Positions 26,672 through 39,476 of a DNA stretch of 64,000 nt are shown here, piece by piece. A program made the position numbers and the translations under genes. This DNA is from Microplitis mediator (lineage: Eukaryota > Arthropoda > Insecta > Hymenoptera > Braconidae): assembly GCF_029852145.1 (NCBI RefSeq), contig NC_079969.1, forward strand, positions 6,386,001 through 6,450,000, written 5' to 3'. The notes below the pieces were generated by a model. That model had not been told where the DNA came from and ran no database searches. It saw nothing but the letters and a program-made list of their open reading frames with translations. How positions within the stretch are numbered: the stretch's first letter is position 1; each line of letters starts with the position of its first letter.

Positions 26672-28901
26672 ATGTGGACAAAAATTGTTATTTTGTGTTT
26701 GTTTGTAAGCTTCATTGTGTGTGAGAATATTGATGAAAGTAATACAGCTCCAACTGATTTGGAAATTTTTCACAATGATACGGTAATTGATATTTTATAC
26801 GAATACAATAAATTGATTTGTAGGATTATATAATTATTGTCAGATTTTTAAACAGAAACAACTACTTGAGCTGTGCTTTCCTGATAAATTGAACCCTGCG
26901 GTTATTACTGTTGACTTGATTGACATCATGTTCGAAATTTCAATAAACGAAGTGGTCAACGCGTCCATTGTAACGATTGATTATGACTTCAAATCAACTA
27001 TGATGAAATGGCACTATCCAAATCATCCCTCGTACATTATATCAGCAGAGCCTGATAGAAAACTAAAAGCTCTTCTTCACGAAATAAAGTCGTCGATTAT
27101 TTGGAACATCAAGTCATTGGTTTTCGTTGTTGGTGAAAAATGTGAAAAGGCAATGAAAGTTCTGAGGATGGTGTGGGATATTGAAGCCCTTGGATCATTT
27201 TACGTTTGTCGAGATCAAGTCAACAAAACTACGCTGGTGTATACATTTAACCCCTACACAGATAAAGCACCGGAGCCCTGGAGTAGAGTTAAAAAGAAAA
27301 CGAGTGATAATCGATGGACATTGTATAGGCAGGCATTTAAAAACGGTAGGGTACTGCATTCAATTTGTGATTATATTTATCTTAAATGTTAAATTTTTGT
27401 TACAGATTCGGAATCGTGTCAAAGTTATCATTTTGACAAAACCAGAATTCTGGACGGTTTTCCAGTAAAAGGTTATGCACTAAATACATTCGGTGATCCT
27501 GCATCAAATGAATTTACACCTGAAGCACTCGACGGGCAAATCGCGAATCCATATTTCGTTTTCAAAAACATATTTTTAATGTTGAATGTCACACCGGTGA
27601 TGAACTACTATACAATCATTGATGTTCCACATTCTGCCAGAACTAAAAAATTATTTAATAATGATAAGTACGATGTTTGGATAGATTTAAAACCACTCGA
27701 TCTACTTTATTACGAATATCTCGATATTATTCCGCTATACTCGGAAGAAGGCTATACGATAATAACAAACTCGCGTTCTATTCCAATCCTTGACCAAATT
27801 GTCGACAGTATGTTCAGTTATCAAACTCTGATAATTTCGATTATCATTCTAACTAGTATCTTCGTACTTATTTTAATCAATAATAAGTTCAATTTTGTTG
27901 ACACATTTTTCGATATCTTGTTGTTGGTATTGAATATGGGGATGAGGACACCCATAGAACGTTTATTCATGCGTATTACTTTTCTAGCCGCATCTTTATT
28001 TATGTTGATGTTCAATCCAGCATTGGAGGGTCAACTCATGGCAATGCTGGCAAAACCGAGTTACCGTAGGGTTGAAAATTTAGATGATTTACATTCAAAT
28101 AAATTTAAAGTCTTCTTCGACGATAGAATCCGCGATTATATAGCCGAGACACAAATATGGTCAAATGATTCTGATAAGGAATACTTGTATGAGCAAGGCA
28201 CGTTTGATTTTGGTCGATGCTACGACCGAATTACGAGAGAATATCATGATCCGGTACAAATCCATAATTTGATATTTGATACACTCCCGTTTATCGATCC
28301 AGTTCCGATGAATGATTCACTTTCAGTAAATGTTTCTCTTCTGATTAATGATTCCCGTCCGATAAATCTGTCGAGTCAGACGACGAGCGTATTTCCGGAA
28401 TATGATTCAGTTACGAAAAATACTTTAGCGGCTTGTATATTTGCTTATAAGTATCGTAACTCTGCATTAAACGACAATTTATATATATCGAAAGACTTAT
28501 TATTCAAGTCGTACAACGTGTTTATGACTCGTAAACGTTGGAGTTTAAAAAACAAAATTGATAAAGCAGCAATGAATCTTTTTGAAACCGGCCACATTCA
28601 TTACGCCGAACGATTCGAACGGTATAACGAATTGAAAAGAAAAAAAAAGTTAGCTGCTAGAATCGAATCATATAAAAGTGGATTCGATCAATTAGAGTTC
28701 GAAGATTTTCGAATAGTTTATATTTTCGGTACATTGAGCTTAATGTGGACAGTCACTGTTTTTATTTTTGAAATAATGTTCAAAAAAATGACGGAATCAT
28801 ATGACAAACGCTTACAAAAATTAGAAATGAAACAAATGAAAGTACGGCGAAAATTTGCAATAATCAATAAACAAACTGCCGTTGCTGAAACGCGAGTTTA
28901 A
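26672..28901 (+). CDS. Divergent ionotropic receptor IR2 (B-type), 698 aa
   Basis: Predicted chemosensory ligand-gated channel. Exons: 26672-26782 (37 aa), 26856-27345 and 27406-28901. Introns are 73 and 60 nt with GT-AG ends; intron 1 is phase 0, and intron 2 splits a GAT (Asp201) codon. The signal peptide is MWTKIVILCLFVSFIVC. Exons 2 and 3 encode the extracellular lobe. TM1 lies at about 341-359, TM2/pore at about 386-408 (RITFLAASLFMLMFNPALEG), the S2 lobe begins PSYRRVENLDDLHS, and TM3 is at about 636-658. At about 499-525 there is a run of N-x-S sequons (NDS, NVS, NDS, NLS). Reading through intron 2 meets TAA, so retention would give a truncated soluble product. The start is fixed by the signal peptide and by the identical context AAAATCAGTATAAAAATG in IR4 (IR7 differs in one base upstream). 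Divergent partner of IR1. Confidence 0.86.
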
Positions 28902-30590
28902 TCATTCGTTATGTTGTAAAATTGCGTGACTTTTGTAAGATTATTTTATTTATTGATTTATTTAATCTGACATCTGGATGATTAACGGATATTTGGAGCA
29001 CTTATAGAAGCCGGATTGTAAAGTACAGGGTTCCTCGCATAATTTAGTCAAAGTCTCGAGTTTCAATCTATCATTTTAAAACCGATTTTTATGAAGCATT
29101 GATCAAACGATTTGCTAAGTATTTGATTAGCATAACATTCCATAATACCAACCGGACAAACTTTCGTAAAAAGTAATTTAGTTTTTAATCATGAAAGTAA
29201 TAACAAACAATATTTGGTTTATATTTTATGAATTTATAAAATATTTAATTCTGCCCTTGCTGTCCTTCAACTGAGTAATTAACCATTGCGTGTTGTGTTG
29301 TTTGACTCATATATCCATTGATTGATATTGTGTGTAGTTAAAATGATTGACTTTTCAATAAGATATATAAAATTTAAAAATTATTAATCGCCCGTTGACA
29401 CAAAATTTAAAAATTTTTATGTTTTCGATGGAATAAATTAGATGTAATTCTGATGAAAACTTTTATTCGTCGTGTGATTTTCTTAATAACCATATAAATA
29501 TATTTAGTTATGTACATATATATTAGGGTAGCTAAAAAAAATGATTTTCTCAGCTTTTACCCTTCAAAAAGCTTGAAGTTTGGTAGAAGTAATAAATAAT
29601 CACCACGTTTGATCTAAAATTTTAGATTACGAGAGGTTGCTCAAGAATTTTCAAAATCTAAAAACGATTTCAACAATCTAGTGTTTCATTGTCTTGAATT
29701 TATTATTTTAGAAAACAAAATTTATTTTTTATAAAATAAGTAATTTTCTAACGATTTTACCTTAAAATAAGAATTTTATGAAGACGCGGGAAAATATCAA
29801 AATTGTCTGAGCTCAAACTTGGAGAGAATTGATTTTCCTCAACATACCTCAATAACTTTTTGAAGGGTGAAAATAAAAATTCATACATTAAGACTTTTTT
29901 TGAGCTACCGTAATATATATAGTAATTGTTTGACAAAATTTATCGATCCACTATCGATGAGCACATCAGATAATCTGCTTAAAAGTGATATTTCTATTGT
30001 TGAATTATGAAAATGTATAATATTTAATGATTGTTGCCTAATAAATCAATTAAAAAAAAACAAACAAAAATTCTATCAATGTTGTGGTCAATAATTCCTT
30101 TAATTTAAGTAAAGTGATATATTTTTTGTTGAGTTACTATTTTAAAATCCTTCAAGGACCTGTTGGGATTCATGGGTATTTACTATTTTTCGTCTGTTAA
30201 ATAATGTTGCGCCAATCTCTAATTTGGAACTTTTTTTTATTCTTATGGAACTATTGATTTCTAGTGAGAAGTTTTTCGGAACAAAGGTACAATGTAATAA
30301 AAATCTGTTTTGAGAAATATGTCGTTGCATGGAAAGTCTAGTTTCACGAAAAATTACCAGGTGGGTGGCGGCAGGGTGTCAGTCGACCACAGGTGCACCT
30401 GTTGCTGAGCTCTCTCTAATTTTGATGTATTTTGTGGGGTTTGAGAAGTAAAATAAAACATTCAAATTATAAGAAGATGAATATATTTTAAAAATTCAAA
30501 ACTTGATTTCCGCCAGTCGGTCTCCGGACATACGGCGGAGGCATAAGATGTTCATCGGCTGACTGGCTGCTCAGAGTACAATTGAATGTA
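28902..30590. repeat. B-type 3' flank (unit I)
   Basis: Downstream DNA of IR2. It matches the regions after IR4 (41894-44985, with two insertions), after IR7 (62442-62907) and, inverted, after IR6 (48400-49854). It contains a small inverted-repeat element at 29523-29913. The last part (30340-30590) has GC-richer conserved sequence such as GTCGACCACAGGTGCACCTG that also occurs at 44770-44985. No gene is recognised. Confidence 0.75.
29523..29913. mobile_element. Mariner-like MITE, TTAGGGTAGCT termini, copy 1
   Basis: A roughly 390-bp element. The ends are TTAGGGTAGCTAAAAAAAA and, inverted, TTACGGTAGCTCAAAAAAA, with TA-rich flanks and a subterminal inverted repeat containing CACCCTTCAAAAAG. No coding capacity. 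It is present at the same place in the flanks of IR4 and IR6, so it predates the duplication. Confidence 0.75.
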
Positions 30591-31288
30591 AACATTAAAC
30601 ATCGCAACGTCGCATCTCAGGTTACTCTGGTGAACACCATGAGTTTTGCCTTCGGACCGCAATGTAGTTCGCGGAATTGGCTTACATGCTTCAATTACTC
30701 CGTTGGATAAAAATTTTTCCAACGGAATTACCGTAGACTTAATTGTAATAATTTAAAATCGACGGGAACGTTACAATGTTTTAAAAAGATTATTTTTTGA
30801 CTGAAAAATTCGCTCATACAAAATACAACATAATTTTTGTTTTGTTGCTATAAAAATTTTAAAAGTTCAAACAAAGTTATACTCGAAGTTCTAATCTGTC
30901 TCAAGTTTAAAAGTTCCACATGTCGAACTTTTTCCGAGTCTTTTTGAAACGAATTTTTTTATGATCCTGAAGTTAGTAGACAATTAACAATTTTCGAATT
31001 TTCTTTTCAACAGTTTAATTTAAAAAATAAAAGTATGCACATGTATAGAAAATTAAAAAGACGATAGGTGCAGTTTTTTCAAATATTTTTTTTTATAATT
31101 CATCATTTTTAAAAGAATTCAAAAATTATTAGACGTCGGCTATCTTCAGTATCATATTTGTTTTTACTCGGAAGGTTACTAGTATATTTGTAAGCAGATT
31201 ATTTCTATTATTGTTTTTAACTTACTATAGATCCCCCGTAATAACATAAATTAAAAAAAAGAAATTACACTGAATTAGTCGACAAATA
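30590..31288. repeat. Left flank of duplication unit II
   Basis: Same sequence as 18785-19580 and 44985-45480. The minus strand at about 30595-30735 keeps a coding-like run, IPLEKFLSNGVIEACKPIPR, which is also present in the two other copies (one residue missing or changed). It is probably a fragment of a host gene; I cannot name it. Confidence 0.6.
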
Positions 31289-31807
31289 GGGGAGGGAGGG
31301 GCAAAAGGGGGTACTTAAGGAAATAACAAGTTTTCGAGGTCTCAAATACGCTAAATCTTTTTTTTTAATGATATTCAAAGTAAATAGAAGAAATTTTCAG
31401 TTACTGTTGAAAAAAAAATTTTTTCATTTCTGCGGGGTAAGTGGGGTACCCCCTAAAAAAAGTAAAAAAAAAAAATTTCTGGATTTTAAACGAATTTGAT
31501 TAAGTTGAATTTTTTTTTAAGTAATTTACATGAAGAAAAATTATATTTTACATGTTTATTGGATACAAAAGAAGTAAAAAAAATTTTTAATAGTTTTTAT
31601 CTTAAAACAAACGTCATTAATATTTTTCAACTGACAATTGATTTTTGTAAAAGTTTACCAAAAAAAATTCAAAGTAACGCTTAAGTATATTTACAGAAGT
31701 GATTTTGGAATGTTTAAAAACCATTTAAAACATAAAATTTTTTTTTATCAAATTTTGGGGGTACCCCGTTTTGTCTACCCTACCCCCTTTTGCCCCCCCC
31801 CCTCCCG
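31289..31807. mobile_element. G-tract MITE with TA duplication, copy 1
   Basis: A 519-bp insert flanked by TA (31287-31288 and 31808-31809). The homologous sequence near 45490 lacks it. The termini are GGGGAGGGAGGGGCAAAAGG and the inverse of TTTTGCCCCCCCCCCTCCCG. TA target sites fit Tc1/mariner-type MITEs. The inside is AT-rich and non-coding; two 61-62-codon reading frames in it look accidental. Confidence 0.75.
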
Positions 31808-31960
31808 TATTAGTAATGAATGAATTTATTTATTCATTAATTTCAATATAATTTAAAACAAAAAAAATTTAATCAATTTACAAAATTTATGTAAAATAAT
31901 TAAAACGATAATTACAAAACACTCATACATATAATAAATCCTTAGCGTAGATAAAAAAAA

Positions 31961-32593
31961 TCGGTCTGTCAGTTGACCCTGCGGGCCAGCCCCAAAACTT
32001 CCTGCTGTTTTCGAGCTCAACGAGCTCGAAAACATTACTGTAAATACATTTTCGAGCTCTTCGAGCTCGCAAATACTTTTGTATGCCATTGTTTTGTAAA
32101 AAACCATTTTTTAGCATTTCCTACTCCCACGATATCTCGCGAACGAATTAACCGATTTTGATGGTTGAGGTAGCATTCGACGCGGCTTATAGAGTTTTAG
32201 AGCTAATTAGATTTTGGAATCAATCCATCGAGCAAATTAAAAGTTATCCAAATAAAACATTTTCGAAAAAATTTTATTTTTGAAATATCTCTGAACGCAC
32301 CCTACCGATTAAGTTCAAATTTTTACGGCTTCAAGACATTAACAATCCGCGTCAAATGACACCTCAAAGATCAAAATCGGTTCATCCGTTCAAGAGTTAT
32401 GAATATTTACATACATACATACGTACGTACGTACACACATACATACACTCGGACATCATCGTGAAATTAGTCAGGATAGCTTCCTAGGACCTCGAAACGT
32501 CGACATCTGATAGAAATTCGATTTTCGTAAATCGGACCGAAACCAATAACTTCCCGAATTTTTGAAAATTTACAATTTTCTTAGCGGGAAGTT
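31961..32593 (+). mobile_element. Interspersed repeat, AACTTCCCGC family, copy 2
   Basis: About 633 bp with the same ends as copy 1. It is inserted into an A-run after CCTTAGCGTAGAT, a site that is empty at 19665-19685. It contains (ACAT)n/(ACGT)n tetranucleotides at about 32408-32450 and CGAGCTC palindromes at its left end. Confidence 0.8.
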
Positions 32594-33875
32594 AAAAATA
32601 CTTTTTAATTGGTGGTGGAGCACTGATAGTGCTGCATCCTTATTCGCTGCTAATGGATTAGATGCTATTTTACCGGCCTTGAATGCTGCAGACGTTGCGT
32701 CAATTAAAAGCTGCGCTCGTTCTTCCATCCATTTTTAATAAAAATATTTAACGTTATCCTTATGCTTTTCTCCTTGACAATGAATTTTACGAACATTTGG
32801 TGAGTCATGGGTTAAATATGTGTCGAGTCGCGATAATACTTGGGCATTTTTTCTATTAAAATAAAAAAAAAATTATTGTAAAATTTAAAATAGAAGATGA
32901 GTGTAAATGTAGCGGACATCTGACGAATTTAAAATTATAAATAAATAGAGTAAACAATTTCAGAAATAATATTTATAAAAAATGCACTCATTAACTTCAA
33001 AATTTAAAAAAATGTACATTTTTTTTTTTAATTAATTTGATTAATTACTTACTCTATTTATTAATAATTTTGAATTGATTATTTCTGTAGAAAATAGTGA
33101 CGAGTGTATATTATTTTATTTTTAATTATTTTTGTTGTTAATAAAAATAATTATATATTATTTATTTGTTTTATTTTTTCAGTAGATTTTACATTTCTCT
33201 TACAATAATTAAAATGAAAAATTTTATTTTATAGTCACCGTAATAAGTGTATAATTGAATATATTTCTATGATTATTATGGAAATCACACGACAAGGAAA
33301 AGTTTTCATGAAAATTACATTTAATTTATTCCGTCAAAAACACGAAAATTTTTTGATTTTGTGCCAACAAGAGATTAATAATTTTCGAATTTTTTATACC
33401 TTATTAAAAAGTCAATCATTTTAACAACACACAATATCAATCGATAGATACATAAGTCAAACAACACAACACGCAATATTTAATTACTCAGTTGAAGGAC
33501 AGCAAGGGCATAAATGCAACATATTACTTCATAAATTCATAAAATAAAAACCAAGAATGGTTTGTTATTTAATTTCACGATCAAAAACTAAATAATTTTG
33601 TACGAAAGCAAATTTTTACGGTTTGTAATTTAGTAATATCGGATGGTCTGCAAATCGAATCCTTAGAAAATCGATTCACCAATTCTTTATAAAACTTTGA
33701 TTCAAAATGTCAGATTAAAACTCAAAACTTTGACTCATTTATACGAGGAACCTTGTCCTTTATAACGCGTCTTTGATAAGTATTTTAAATATCCGTCGAT
33801 TACTTAAATGACAAAGAGTAAAATCAATAAATGAACAGTCATTAAAGTCACGCAATATTACAACAATACGAATAA
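32594..33875. repeat. A-type flank (unit II), including a coding-like fragment
   Basis: This aligns with 19680-19945 plus 20757-21765 of unit I. The minus strand of 32610-32740 again reads WMEERAQLLIDATSAAFKAG followed by KIASNPLAANKDAALS. The rest is AT-rich, non-coding sequence downstream of IR3. Confidence 0.6.
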
Positions 33876-36800
33876 TTAAACCCGTGTTTCGGCAAAAGCA
33901 GTTTGTTTATTGATAAATCCTAATTTTCGCTGTATTTTAATTCGTTTCATTTCTAATTTTCGTAATCGTTTGTCATATGATTCCGTCATTTTTTTGAACA
34001 ATATTTCAAAAATAAAAACAGTGATTGTCCACATTAAGCTCAATGTACCAAAGAGATAAACTATTCGAAAATCTTCAAACTCTAATTGATCGAATCCACT
34101 TTTATATGATTTAAGTCTAGCAGCTAATATCCTTTTTCTTATTATTTTTTTATAACGTTCAAATCGTTCGGCGTAATGAATGTGACCGGTTTCAAAAAGA
34201 TTCATTGCTGCTTTATCGATTTTGTTTTTCAAACTCCAACGTTTACGACTCATAAACACGTTGTACGACTTGAATAATAAGTCTTTCGATATGTATAAAT
34301 TGTCGCCTAATGCAGACTCACGATACTTATAAGCAAATATACAAGCAGCTAAAGAATCTTTTGTAACTGAGTCAAATTCCGAAAATCCATCTTTTAACGG
34401 ACTTGACATATTTACCGAGAGTGAATCATTAATGGGATAAGAAACATTTACTGGAATCGAATCATTCATCGGAACTGGATCGATGAATGGGATTGTATCA
34501 AATACCAGAATTTCGAGTTGTACTGAACCTGCATAATCTCTCGTAATGTAGTTGTAGCAGCGACCAAAATCAAACGTGCCTTGCTCATACAAGTATTCCT
34601 TATCAGAATCACTTGACCATAATTGTGTGTCAGCTATATACTCGCGGATTGTATCGTCGAAAAATACTTGATATTCATTTGAATGTAAATCATCTAAATT
34701 TTCAACCCTACGGTAACTCGGCTTCGCCAGCATTGCCATGAGTTGACCCTCTAATGCCGGATTAAACATCAAAATAAATAAAGATGTGGCTAGAAAAGTA
34801 ATACGCATGAATAAACGTTCTATGGGTGTCGTCATCCCCATATTCAATACCAACAACAAGATATCGAACAAGGTTTCGATAAAATTAAACTTATTATTGA
34901 TTAAAATAAGTACGAAGATACTAGTTAGAATGATAATCGAAAGTATCAGAGTTTGATAACTGAACATGCTGTCGGCAATTTCCTCAAGGATTGGAACAGA
35001 ACGTGAGTTTGTTACTATCATGTAGCCTTCTTCTTCCGAGTATAGAGGAATAATATCGAGATATTCGTAATAAAGTAGATCGAGTGGTTGTGATTTCAAC
35101 CATACATCGTACTTATCATTATTAAATAATTTTTTAGTTCTTACAGAATGTGGAACATCATCAATCATACAGTAATGCATCACCGGTGTGACATTCAACA
35201 TTGAAAATATGTTTTCAAATACGAAATATGGATTCGCGATTTGCCCATCGAGTGCTTCAGGTGTAAATTCATTTGATGAAACATCACTTAATGTATTTAG
35301 TGCATAACCTTTTACTGGAAAACCGTCCAGAATTCTGGTTTTGTCAAAATGATAACTTTGACACGATTCCGAATCTGTAACAAAAATTTAACATTTAAGA
35401 TAAATATAATCACAAATTGAATGCAGTACCCTACCGTTTTTAAATGCCTGCCTATACAATGTCCATCGATTATCACTCGTTTTCTTTTTAACTCTACTCC
35501 AGGGCTCCGGTGCTTTATCTGTGTAAGGGTTAAATGTATACACCAGCGTACTTTTGTTGACTTGATCTCGACAGACGTAAAACGATCCAAGGGCTTCAAT
35601 ATCCCACACCATCCTCAGTACTTTCATTGCCTTCCCACAGTTTTCACCAACAACGAAAACCAATGACTCGACGTTCCAAATAATCGACGATTTTATTTCG
35701 TGAAGAAGAGCTTTTAGTTTTTTATCAGACTCTGCTGATAGAATGTACGAGGGATGATTTGGATAGTGCCATTTCATCATAGTTGATTTGAAATCATAAT
35801 CGATTGTTACAATCGACGCGTTGACCACTTCGTTTATTGAAATTTCGAACATGATGTCAATCAAGTCAACAGTTATAACCGCAGGGTTCAATTTATCAGG
35901 AAAGCACAGCTCAAGTAGTTGTTTCTGTTTAAAAATTCAATAATCAATTATGCAACATATTCGGTATCAATCACTTAACCAGTAAATCTATAGTCAGACC
36001 ACTGAGAGCTTGATCTTTATTTAACGGTGCACGGAGAGAAATGTCAAGTAAATATGCCTAGTGCAGCATAGTAATAATTACATCACTCTATAGTGTATGT
36101 GACGTCGCACCTATGGGGCTGCTTATCAAGACTATAGATTAACGTAATTATTGCTATGCTGCATAGACGAATTTACTTAACGTTTCTTTCCGTGTGGGGT
36201 ACAGAAATTGTATGTTCATTGAAGGAAACGCTCTCAGTACTTTCAGTATAGGTACAAACGAACTATGAGCGACTTACATGAACATTTTTTTGCTCTTAAA
36301 AATTTTGAATATTTAAAAATCTCATTCTACATATACCTATATAATATTCGCTTTTTTAATTGACGATCGAAATCTCGATTATTATTGTTGCCAATTAAAA
36401 TCATTATCAATTTAATAAAAACTTATAAACAATTTATTATCCACAATAGTAAATAATTAATGACCATCATCAAAAAATTATTTAACGATCAAATATTATT
36501 ATAATTTTATTTAGATTTTAATTCAAATAAGTTACTTTTTTAACTTCCCGCTAAGAAAATTGTAAATTTTCAAAAATTCGGGAAGTTATTGGTTTCGGTC
36601 CGATTTACGAAAATCGAATTTCCATCAGATGTCGACGTTTCGAGGTCCTAGGGAGCTATCCTGACTAATTTCACGATGATGTCCGAGTGTATGTATGTAT
36701 GTATGTACGTACGTACGTACGTACGTATGTAAATACCTGTATCTTTTGAACGGATGAACCGATTTTGAACTTTAAGGTGTCATTCGACGCGGATTGTCAA

Positions 36801-37805
36801 TATCTTGAAGCCAAGAGAAAATTGAGCTTGATCGGTAGGGCTCGTTCAGAGATATTTCAAAAATAAAGTTTTTTCAAAAATGTTTTTTTTGGATAACTTT
36901 TAATGTGCTCGATGGATTAATTCCAAAATGGACTGGGCTCTAGAGCTTTATAAGCCGCGTCGAATGCCACCTCAACCATCAAAATCGGTTCATTCGTTCA
37001 AGAGAAACCGTTGTCGAAAGAATTAAAAAAAAAAAAATTTTTTATTTTTCCTGAAATATCTCAAAAACGACTTGATAAATCAAATCCAAAATTTGATCAG
37101 CTTCAGAACTTGACAAAACGCGTCGATTGCCGCCTCAACCATCAAAATCGGTTAATTCGTTCGCGAGATATCGTGGGAGAAAGAAATGCTAAAAAATGGT
37201 TTTTTACAAAACAATGGCATACAAAAGTATTTGCGAGCTCGAAGAGCTCGAAAATGTATTCACAATAATGTTTTCGAGCTCAACGAGCTCGAAAACAGCG
37301 GGAAGTTTTGGGGCTGGCCCGCAGGGTCAACTGACAGACCGATTTTTTTTTCGCGTATGCAATTGTATTTCTTATAATCAGTGATTATATTCCTTTTGAA
37401 AAAAAAAAAAGATTTTTCTTACAATCGGGTTCATTTTTCCTCAGTTAAATTTTTCAAATTCTCTAGTGAAACAAACACTTAAAAAAAAATATTTCTTTTG
37501 TTAATGAAAATTTCAAATTTCCAGCACCGACTGGATTGATCAACTTGCCCACCCTTTTCTACAAACTGTAACTCACCATTTAAAAATTTAAAAAATTTTT
37601 TTTCTTCATGAAAATGATGTTTCACTCAGTCCAACCTTCCCCCTAATTATAATTAAAATTAAATTATAATTAACAATAGATTAATTACCATATCATTGTG
37701 AAAATCTGACAAATTCGTTGATTCTGGAGACTCCTCGTTGTCATCGCAGTCGACGGAATTCACAAGTAGGAAACATAAAAAAATAAACTTTAAGAACATC
37801 AACAT
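33876..37805 (-). CDS. Divergent ionotropic receptor IR3 (A-type), 701 aa
   Basis: Predicted ligand-gated channel. Exons 37805-37689 (39 aa, MLMFLKFIFLCFLL signal peptide), 35924-35435 and 35374-33876. Intron 1 is 1764 nt because it has taken up a hairpin MITE (36030-36194) and copy 3 of the AACTTCCCGC repeat (36542-37342). Intron 2 is 60 nt. TM1 is at about 344-361, TM3 at about 638-660, and the sequon-rich segment contains NDSIPVNVS and NDSLSVNMS. Exon 2 carries the markers YDFKSTMMKW, DKAPEPWSR and KKTSDNRW, otherwise found only in B-type IR2, which points to gene conversion. The frame is open throughout. Divergent partner of IR4. Confidence 0.85.
36030..36194. mobile_element. 165-bp hairpin MITE in IR3 intron 1
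   Basis: The ends are CACGGAGAGAAATGTCAAGT and the inverse CACGGAAAGAAACGTTAAGT (21 of 24 bases match when extended). The flanking dinucleotide TG is duplicated (36028-36029, 36195-36196). An inner inverted repeat (CAGCATAGTAATAATTAC) makes most of the element one hairpin. IR6 intron 1 (about 52864-52880) is the empty site. It is too short to code. Confidence 0.85.
36542..37342 (-). mobile_element. Interspersed repeat, AACTTCCCGC family, copy 3 (inverted)
   Basis: About 800 bp inside IR3 intron 1, opposite in orientation to copies 1 and 2. IR6 intron 1 near 53020-53045 gives the empty site. It carries a (GTAC)n/(GTAT)n tract at about 36690-36730. Confidence 0.8.
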
Positions 37806-37965
37806 TATAAAAATATTTTTTATACTAAAGTTAAATAATTAATCGCGAAATGATCTGCAGAATACGTGCGTCTATTCTCTTTGACTTTTTAGCTGTAACT
37901 AACGACAGAATAAATAAATAAACAAATAAAAATATATTAAATATTGAAATATAGTGGGAATGGGA

Positions 37966-37979
37966 AAGGATACGTGTCC
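37966..37979 (-). promoter_or_regulatory. Conserved near-palindrome GGACACGTATCCTT (IR3)
   Basis: 160 bp upstream of the IR3 start codon, the same spacing as at IR1 and IR6. Confidence 0.6.
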
Positions 37980-39462
37980 TTTTGTCAATCGATGCGTTAC
38001 ATGTATCAGCTTTTATTTCAAACTATTTATGCTATTTCGCGTTCATGATCTCACTCTTTATAAAAACTGCGCATTATGTTGCTATTGCAGCCAATTGATT
38101 TTCAGAGAAAAAATTATATATTGACCTACATATTGTCCATATTAAATTTATGCATAAAATAAATATTAAACTTTTTTGTTACTTATATTTTTAAAAAACT
38201 TGAAAAACTTTAACTATTACGGTAAATAAAAATTAAGCTACTAGATCTTGAAATATTTATGAAATATTTCGATATTTAAATGAACTTATGAAAATTTATT
38301 TTTTTTTCTTTAAATAAAATCTGTCGAAAAAAACTACATTTGAAAATTTCCTTTTTTTTTCTCTAATATTTCAATGTCAGTGTAGATTTTATGTTTAATC
38401 GCATCCGCTTCGATCCGGAATTTTAATGTTGAAATAAATTTATATGATAAAAACGGGTTTTTATATATTTAAAATCACCAAAAAAATTTTTTTTAAATTT
38501 ATAATACATTACACGATACTTAAGTTATTCAATTCACAAATTGTTACTTTTTTTATTTTACTCCACGGAGTATTTTCATAAATAATATCAATACTTCGGC
38601 CCCTTCCCTTAACGACGGACTACATTTTACTCCGAAGGGATAAAATGAAAAAAAATCTGCTCTGCATTCACCCGAATATATATCGATCAGACAAATAATA
38701 AATACACCGTAAAAAATTTTTGGTGTAAAAATGGTCCCCGAAGATATTACACGGTATAATACCTGATGTTGATTTTTATACTTTCGGTCCATCGTATATG
38801 CCATCGTATTCAACGTAAAATCCAATAAAGTCAATTAACACAAACGGATTGTATCGAAAATCACCAAATTCAAGTGTGGTCGCGTTCAAATTTTACTCTG
38901 AAGTTGATCCTGGGATTTATTCGACTTAATAAGTGATTATAGTCAAAATTTATTCAATTAAATTTATTGTAAAAAAATGATAAATTGTTGTAATAGCAAA
39001 AAAATTTGTAACTGGTATTAAAAAACCACAACAAATAATTACTCGGTTAATTGGTGTCGTCATGCCCCAGTCTCTATATTTCTGTAAATCAATAGTTTAC
39101 TAATAAATGAAAGTGGTTTTCAGTAACAATCAACTTGCAACGTTGCAAAAAAATATATACTTCTATTCGAAAGAAAAATATGTAATGACTAATGGACTAG
39201 TGTTAAATATTTTTGAATTCTGTGGCGCCCAGTTCTGGGCAAATATTTTTTTAAGATAATTTTTATGATTACTGATGCTGGGAAAAAATGAATCTTTAAA
39301 TTATTTATCTGTAAATTGAATACTATGTAATATACATACATTTGTTTTGCTATAATGAGTATATGAGTATGATGCTAATGCGCTATGCTTTTAATAACAT
39401 GCGTCATATACTTCTCGAGGACTCATTGGCGCGCTCGAAAAATCGAAGAGATCCTCATGTAC

Positions 39463-39476
39463 GGACACGTATCCTT
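39463..39476 (+). promoter_or_regulatory. Conserved near-palindrome GGACACGTATCCTT (IR4)
   Basis: 229 bp upstream of the IR4 start codon, within the conserved open stretch seen upstream of every B-type gene. Confidence 0.6.

Noticed and set aside
26889..28901. The 167-codon and 440-codon open frames as two separate genes
   Set aside because: They are exons 2 and 3 of one gene: a 60-nt GT-AG intron at the same place in every paralogue restores a continuous frame, and a signal-peptide exon lies upstream. The amino-terminal Met of the 167-codon frame is an internal TTG codon.
31496..31823. Overlapping 61-62-codon frames at 31496-31823
   Set aside because: They lie inside a TA-flanked MITE, are low-complexity (Lys/Phe/Asn-rich) and have no relative in the sister element at 42365-42861.
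38553..38834. 93-codon minus-strand frame in the IR3/IR4 promoter and its relative at 58881-59132
   Set aside because: The frame is not kept in the third promoter copy and ends differently in each. It reflects a non-coding conserved segment with a small repeat.
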